Part shown: positions 57,548-64,000 of the stretch, piece after piece
Layout of the letters: each line of letters opens with the position of its first letter
Position numbering within the stretch: the stretch's first letter is position 1
Origin: Fagopyrum homotropicum
Lineage: Eukaryota > Streptophyta > Magnoliopsida > Caryophyllales > Polygonaceae
NCBI GenBank assembly: GCA_033239125.1
Contig: BSWB01000002.1
Span: 87,602,560 to 87,666,559 of the forward strand
Direction: 5' to 3'
DNA: 64,000 bases
Program-made: the position numbers and the translations under genes
Notes under the pieces: generated by a model
Told to the model about the DNA's origin: nothing
Databases searched by the model: none
What the model saw: only the letters and a program-made list of their open reading frames with translations

Positions 57548-57672
57548 GGAGATTGTTTATTAGCTAAGAGAGTGTTATTTGATCATCCTAGCTCATTCCT
57601 AGCTAACACTTCCATGATTTGTGATAAAAGTCTTGAGCATGATAATTCTTTGATAGCTAGGAGAATTTTAAG
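57548..57672 (+). pseudogene. gag-protease spacer (B2), cut by F
   Basis: In frame after the stop: GDCLLAKRVLFDHPSSFLANTS, then SLIARRILS, matching B1 19385-19512. Left flank of the F insertion is TTAAG (57668-57672). Confidence 0.8.
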
Positions 57673-59293
57673 TGTAACACCCCGAATCCGCGGGACTTGG
57701 GATGTCACATTGAGCTAGGATCTCACAATGGATCCTGACCCTAGCCTGACAACAAGTTCATTGGACCTTACAACATGGCACTGACAGATATAAAAGAAAT
57801 ACATAAAACAACATAAACTGTACGACCCAAAGTAAACAATAACATAGCCGAGTATATAAAACGACATCCTCACATAGGAGGTACAAAAGATCATCCTCAC
57901 GCAGGAGGGGAAACACAACAACCCCAAACCAACCACCTAATGTACGAGAGTCCTCGGTCTGTCACCCTGCCAGATCACCCAGTAGCGCCTAACCTGTAAA
58001 CATCTACAACACGGTATGAAACCGTTAGCTAACCATACATATATGAGGTAATGCATAAGCACAAGCACAATCATGAAAGATAAACACATCAGCATGCTAT
58101 CACACATTTACCCATTTATTATCTTTATATAATGACCATTCACTCAAAAACCGTATATATATATATAGATAGATGAAAGTATGTGACACGAGGACCGATA
58201 CATCCCCGCCTCTGAGTACAATGTCCAGTTGTACGAGTATCGGTCACACAATCCGTGTACCCTATGGGAGTGGATTGCGCCCTTCCTGTAAACCAGTCTG
58301 GCCTGACATCAGAGAACCTCCCAGACTCCACGGCGGGATGAAAGGGAAAGGTTATCACAGCCACGCAGTGGGGCAATCAATAGAACATAGGTCGATAAAA
58401 ACGACAACTCATGCTATCATAGCAAACATATAAAGCACACACCACTCATGCAAACACCCAATATAGGGATGGTAGCTAAGTAAGTCCTACGGACTTACCT
58501 CAACCTCGTACAAAATCAACCACGATCACCTCTACACTGGAGGGACAACACGGCCTATAAAAAGGCATAAAGAGATATATCAACCTCTATTCATCAAAGG
58601 GGTCACACCTAGACCCAAAGGGATCCATAAGGATCATACTCAATCTATGAGCCTCACAACCAACTAAACCTCAATATCTCAACATAACTTACAATTCCTC
58701 AAATCTCAAGGTAGTATCTAATCAACATTCCTCAATCTCAATTTTAATCCTAATTTAATTAATTAACCTTTAATTAATTAATTAGATTTCACCAGAATAA
58801 CGTTTTACCCGCAGACAATTTCTAAACCCCCTGTCATCAGATTTCATCAAACAAGAACCCATAATCACCAGAATAATATAACGACCATAATGGAATTTCT
58901 AATTGTCCTATTTGACAAGCCTAAAGTCAATTTAGGCCAAATCGCAGTACGGAAAACGAATAAATTCATAACTTATTCGTTACTAACCCGATTGACGATC
59001 TGAAAGAAGATTCGGAATCACAACGACGCAGGCTACGCATGGACAACATCAAATTCATCGGAATCTGAGCGACGGAACCGTCCTGGTGACATATATGCTC
59101 GACCAGCCCTCCATATACTCGGAAATGCAGAAACTCGGTACCGTTATGAAGAGAGTGAAGAGAGGAATCTAGAAACTCAAACGGAATTGAAATCGGATTA
59201 GAAACGGAGAGTAGATCTGAGTTTGAAGGTTGAGAGAAATCAGAGCTTTTACGAGAAAACGTGAAAGGAAATGAATTAATAAAGGATTTTCCG

Positions 59294-59303
59294 CTATTTA
59301 TAG
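59294..59303 (-). promoter_or_regulatory. TATA box of the F LTR
   Basis: Minus strand CTATAAATAG, directly downstream of the tripled unit. Confidence 0.6.
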
Positions 59304-59307
59304 TGAA

Positions 59308-59370
59308 GTCGATAATTATCCTTTAGTAAAGTCGATAATTATCCTTTAGTAAAGTCGATAATTATCCTTT
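59308..59370 (-). repeat. 23-bp unit, nearly three copies, beside the TATA box
   Basis: Plus-strand unit GTCGATAATTATCCTTTAGTAAA at 59308 and 59331, and the first 17 bases again at 59354. Each holds the palindrome GATAATTATC. E LTRs have a single copy (33513-33522 in the 3' LTR). Confidence 0.9.
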
Positions 59371-59923
59371 AACCGATCCAAAGGCGGGTCGAACCTCTTT
59401 CTCCAAACTTTTCGAGATTGGAACATTAAATTTGGAATATTGTAGGGATAATTATTCCACAACTGCCTCGGAAAACGTGTATTCCTAAGCCGTCTTTCTT
59501 AGCCGTTAAGAAACGAAATAGCGACTCTTTTGGCCGTTTTGCCTCTCCATGTTATTTCATATCTAGGACATATCCGATGTCCTGATCATTTCTCTCAACT
59601 GCATTTTTATTAGTTGGAGCTCCCAAATGCTCCAAATAACACCGGAGGGTAAAAATAATTACCCGGGAAAAAAGTAAAAATTTCCCCAAACGTCCAAAAT
59701 TACGCCAGGAATATAAGGGTGGGACTCTTACTCATCACTTGCGAAATCTTCGCGAGTTATATGTCAATTACTATCAACGATTAAGTTAATCAACATTAAT
59801 TAGAATTCGGAAATCCTAGCTATTACATCACACACCCCTTAAAAAAAAGTTTCGCCCGAAACTTGAACAATTCCCAAATCCTCTCGGACCCATACGCCGA
59901 GGTATAACTCTCACTCTTTCTAT

Positions 59924-60280
59924 CGGAGGTATCACATCTCCGTTCAAAAGATCACAACCTATAACAATCTATAACCTCAAGTATAAACATGGAGAAATCA
60001 TCATCTCTAGGAAATAGGGCCATAACGCTACCCAAAGGCGTAGAGGAATCACTTCTCTCGCCATACCACATCACAAGGCATAGAGGAAGCACATCTCTAG
60101 CCAACCCATAAACATATATATCGCATGGAGGAATCACATCTCCACTGAACTATGTCCATCAAGGTAGCATGGAGGAAAGAACCATCTCCAGCTGAATCCT
60201 AATCCACTCAAATAGCATGGAGGAAAGAACCATCTCCAGCTATAAATATAATCATAACGTGGAGGAAGTAATCATCTCCA
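59924..60280 (-). repeat. Hairpin repeat array of F
   Basis: About eight units, collinear with the E array: CGGAG/CTCCG at 59924-59942, TAGAG/CTCTA near 60081, TGGAG/CTCCA near 60125, 60170, 60216 and 60260. One E unit is missing. Confidence 0.8.
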
Positions 60281-61836
60281 GCTATAGCATACATCACGCT
60301 AGCACATCAAGATCTACTAAGATCATAAATCACATCACAACTAGCATGAAATAACACATCAAGACATATAAGCACATAAGCACAACATTAATCAAGATAG
60401 CACTAAGATCTACTCGTGCTCCCACAAATGGGTCTGTCCCAACATATACTCTGGATAGTTCCTCAGGACACTATCCTCAGTCTCTCACATAGCCTCTTCA
60501 GGTCTTCATCTCGACCATAATATCCTCAATATGGGAATGTCTTTCGAATGCAAGCGTTTCATATCTCATTCCAAGAATGTAATCGAATGCTCAACAAAAG
60601 TGTGGTTGAACTCAACCACCAAATCATCGTAACTCACAAGGTGTCTCGAGTCTAGTATATACTTCCTCAGTTGAGACATAAGAAACACTGGGTGGATATC
60701 CTCTAATCTCAGAGGCAAAGCTAAACATCATGTTGCCTTCTCCGTATTGGTCGATCTCAAATAAACCATCATATTGGAAACTCAGTTCCCTTTCCATATT
60801 AACACGTCTAACGTCTCGCAACTGAGATACTTACAGCCGGATATGAACTCTCGCTTGAACTTTAGAGGTTAACGCCTCTTGTCTACATATAATATCTGGC
60901 GACTCTGTACAACTAGCATTCTTCCTTCAATCAACGTTACTTGAACTATAAAACCCTGAATCTGGTCAGGTGTTATTCCACTACTACAGCTAGATCACTT
61001 CTAGCATAAGGATATACGACATCTATGTCTATAAATATTGCCTCATAGGGCCATCCCAGAAAGATGCACGTCCTTCATTGTTATATAATAAAATCAGTAA
61101 TGGAAGGTAATATAACCATCCACGTTTTCCATTCAACTTACAACTTATAATAGATCTTTAAGATCTAGATGATCCTCTCTAACTGACAATCTGTCACGGG
61201 GTGAAGTGTAGTCATGAGGTACAAACTCGTCCCCAAAGCAGTCTGAATCTGCTGCCCAAAATCTCAAAGTAAAAACATCCATCTCAATCAGAAATGATCG
61301 TTCTCGGTATATCATAGAGTCTCACTATCTATCTAGTGTACTCCTCAGCCAATTCATTCACTAGCCACGTCCTTCTAATAGAAATGAAACGTGCCTGTTT
61401 CATTAATCTGTTACCAACAATCCAGATAACATCAATCTTCTAATGGGTCACAATCCCATAAAAAAGTCCATAGAGATGTCCTCCCAAATTCTACTACTAC
61501 ACTGGTAGTGGGTGGGGATTATCTCTAGATCGGAAATACTCTATCTGGACCTTCTGATAGGTCACGCACTGTATCACAAATCTGGTTATATCGGTTTCAT
61601 ACAATATAATCGTCTCATCTCGTGGTACATCTTACTCGTACCTGAATGTACTGAATAAGGCGTACAGTGGGTATACCGTCATATTCTTTGTCTACATCTA
61701 CATCAGTAGGTACATAAAACGGTCATGACTCTTCATCAGTCCATCTACTCCCATGAAGAACTATGGTGCCTCGGTACGAGACATCCTTTCTCTAAACCTT
61801 GTCAAGGCCGCGCAGGTCTCCTGCTTCTGTTGGACC
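60281..61836 (-). pseudogene. Decayed integrase region (F)
   Basis: Collinear with E 34485-36052. Core start reads MDFFMGL then TGA (61448-61450), the same stop as in E. Confidence 0.65.
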
Positions 61837-62037
61837 TCATCCAACAGACCAGGTAGAACCTCTGAGGTATAACTGGGTATCCTCATCAAGGAACTGATTG
61901 TCCAACTCTAGCCACGCTAGATCTCTCTGAAGCTGAGGCTGAACTATCAGTCTCACAATGATTTTCTCTTGGAGCGTCTTTCCATTCAAGTTATCGGCGA
62001 CAACGTTCAACTTCTCTGAATGATATGGAATCTTCAA
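61837..62037 (-). pseudogene. RNase H to integrase link (F)
   Basis: IPYHSEKLNVVADNLNGKTLQEK; keeps a few codons (TLQE) lost in E. Confidence 0.7.
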
Positions 62038-62900
62038 GTCAAAGTCTTGATCAACTTAAGCTCTTAACACTGGCGGTTATTCAACCCATGTTGCATAAAA
62101 TATACTTCAGATTTCTATGATCTATAGAAATCTGACATGAAGATCACACCGGTAAGGTCTTCAAAACTTAAAGGCTTGAACTACCACTACTAACTTTAAA
62201 TCATGAATCGGGTAGTTCTCATCATACGTTCTCAGCTGTAAATACACATATCAATAACCTTACTCCTCTGTAGTAATACACATTTCAGACTTAGCTGGGA
62301 TGTATCACCGTAAATCACGGGATCCCAAAAATCTTCTAACTACAACAGAATGGAAGGAGAGGTCAAATGCCTCCTCAACTCTTCAGAACATAGACACACT
62401 GCTTTCATCACGTAGTTATGGTGGTCTTCTCAAAAGACTCGCAAATGAATACGTAATCATATAAAATCCTTCCTCAAAGCATTGATAGCAATCGGATGAG
62501 CCGAGAAAACTACGTATTCCTTAATGTTCATCAGTATCTCCCATGGTACAACATACTAAATTATCGCCTGGTCAACCATGATCCCACTGGCGGAGACAAC
62601 ATGGCCTAAAAAGGCTACCACTGGCATCTCAACTTACACTTAGAGAGCGTAGCATACAACCCTCTATCTCTCGAAATCTGTAGAACGGTCCTCAGACGAT
62701 TGGTCTACTATTCTCTGCTATGAGAGTATACCGACATGTCATCCATGGAGTCCACCACCAACTAATCAAGGAAGTCGATGAAGATACTATTCATCAACTC
62801 CATAAAAACTACTAAAACATTCGTCAACCCAAATGACATCACTACAAACTCGTAGTGTCCATAACGGGTATGGGATGCTATCTCATACACATGCTGCTCT
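62038..62900 (-). pseudogene. Decayed RT and RNase H (F)
   Basis: Same readable block as E (VVMSFGLTN to FIDFLD), then TAG at 62762-62764 and SMDD in place of the catalytic F-I-D-D. Confidence 0.75.
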
Positions 62901-63690
62901 CTCATCCATGACTAGGGATATCTTGAGCATAAAGGAATCCCGAAAACACAATTGCTTCTTGAAGTTAACTCGTCAGGTCGTCAATACGGAACATGGAACC
63001 CACTAGGGTAAACCCGTTTCGATCAACTTTTCAAGTTATCAGTACAATATCTCAACAAGCACCATATAGTGTGGCTTTCCCATTCAATCTTGTATCATAC
63101 TTCAACTCGATACAATGTCCACACTCCGTTGAGGTGGCAACTAGACGGTTCAGTAACACGTCTATAAACTCATAAACAACTGAAATACCTTCCATTGTTG
63201 GACTATCTCGCTCCTTCATGGTATAACACTAGAAGGCGTCACATCCCTGTGCTATCAGCTCGCTACTCGTACAGTCCTGATGACAAACCTATCTCTTCAA
63301 AGGTCTTAACCTTAGAAGACCTCTAATTACCATCTCAGTAAAGACTATAATAGCCTTACTATTAATATCTAACACCGCATGATATCTATTCATACAATCC
63401 ATACACATAATGACTTCCTCATGCACCTACGGCATGACAAAGAAGTCTACAAGCCATACACAAATCCCGGAATAAGGGAACAAACACATATCTCACGGTA
63501 CCTCAGACCCCTAACTGGTAATCCTGTAAAGGAAAGTCCACATTCTACTATATATCAAAGATCAACCATTAACGCATGCATCGAAAGACAAGAAGTGCAT
63601 AGCACTCATAACAAACAAAACTCCACTAGGTAAACCATTAACGAGAATGGTACCTGTAACAGCTAACTCCCGTAGCTCCACTACATATCA
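62901..63690 (-). pseudogene. Decayed protease and RT start region (F)
   Basis: Collinear with E 37131-38019. No intact motif seen. Confidence 0.45.
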
Positions 63691-64000
63691 TTACTCGATC
63701 TCGGATATATGCTCCTCAAGTATCACTGAGGTCCTCACGATAGCCTCCACTTCCACTCTTTCTGCACCGGAAAGAGGAAGGTCTTGCTGGGAAGAAACAC
63801 CACCGTGTTGACAGAAAAGGGCCAGATGGCCTAGCTCACCACAAGTGAAACAAGCTATCAGTGTCAAAGGGCACACAGAACGCAAATGATCTGGATAGCC
63901 ACAATTGAAACATAATCGTCCTATCCTTGCAACCTGTGCAACTGAAGGGTAACTCGACCTTCGTCGTCCACCTAAAATGATCTCACTCTTGAAAGGAACC
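63691..64000 (-). pseudogene. gag nucleocapsid remnant (F)
   Basis: CFTCGELGHLALFC is a complete CX2CX4HX4C knuckle here, preceded by CFNCGYPDHLRSVC. The third knuckle of E lies beyond the window end. Confidence 0.8.

Larger units (their letters stand above)
53919..57672 (+). mobile_element. CRM-like element B2 (B subfamily), interrupted by F
   Basis: LTR-B, primer site, leader, gag and the start of the protease spacer. The Tekay-like LTR of F interrupts it after TTTTAAG at 57672. The rest must lie beyond the window. Confidence 0.85.
57673..59827 (-). repeat. 3' LTR of F
   Basis: 2155 bp, TGTAACACCCC to CTATTACA. About 49 bp longer than the E LTRs, mainly from a tripled 23-bp unit. Visibly more diverged from E than the two E LTRs are from each other. 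Confidence 0.95.
57673..64000 (-). mobile_element. Tekay/Del-like element F, minus strand, cut by window end
   Basis: 3' LTR plus about 4.2 kb of interior, collinear with E and with the same decayed pol. The 5' LTR and primer site lie outside. The zinc-knuckle region at 63691-63960 is the last recognisable part. Confidence 0.9.

Noticed and set aside
1..64000. A non-transposon operon, defence or biosynthetic system.
   Set aside because: The recognisable coding blocks all belong to gag-pol of Ty3/gypsy elements; no other gene family was seen.

Overview
The window looks like the repeat-dense, probably pericentromeric or centromeric, heterochromatin of a flowering plant. Almost all of it is assigned to nested, broken LTR retrotransposons of the Ty3/gypsy superfamily. 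I found no host protein-coding gene, tRNA or rRNA. The plant assignment rests on plant-type chromovirus and Athila pol domains, initiator-Met and Asp tRNA primer sites, and LTR types known only from plants. The species cannot be read from the sequence.

Four groups of element are present. (1) Three related CRM-like chromovirus subfamilies, called here LTR-B (about 0.83 kb), LTR-C (about 0.97 kb) and LTR-D (about 1.1-1.2 kb). All have a TGGTATCAGAGC primer site, an LTR beginning TGATG, and a pol frame that runs through the polypurine tract into the 3' LTR. (2) A Tekay/Del-like family with 2.1-kb LTRs of the TGTAACACCCC type (copies E and F). (3) An Athila-like element with an Asp-tRNA primer site. 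(4) Solo and fragmentary LTRs.

Layout: 1-2607 is the 3' half of a D-type element (A). 2608-6088 is a minus-strand B-type element. 6089-6367 is a scrambled patchwork. 6368-8884 is a chimeric D/B element (H) with target duplication CAAGC, inserted in C-type copy C1 (to 12949). C1 shares one LTR with a second C-type copy, C2, whose parts run to 30895. C2 is interrupted by B1 (15840-21037) and by a complete D element (22336-30069). 30896-31726 holds LTR scraps. Tekay-like E (31879-41116, target duplication GTTTC) sits in the 3' flank of a minus-strand Athila-like element (41117-47265). That element's integrase is also interrupted by a solo LTR-B (42148-42951, target duplication GGGAG). 47266-51258 is a tandem of Athila LTR, primer site and gag pieces, and 51259-53918 is mostly unassigned Athila-type flank. 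53919-57672 is the 5' half of another B-type element (B2), interrupted by Tekay-like F, which runs off the window.

No pol here is intact. The most interesting points are: a Tekay-like family that moved recently although both copies carry the same inherited pol stops; an array of small hairpins with covarying stems just upstream of its polypurine tract; a tripled 23-bp unit beside the TATA box of copy F; coding minisatellites inside LTR-D; and many microhomology junctions and chimeras that look like reverse-transcriptase template switching. No non-transposon system was found.
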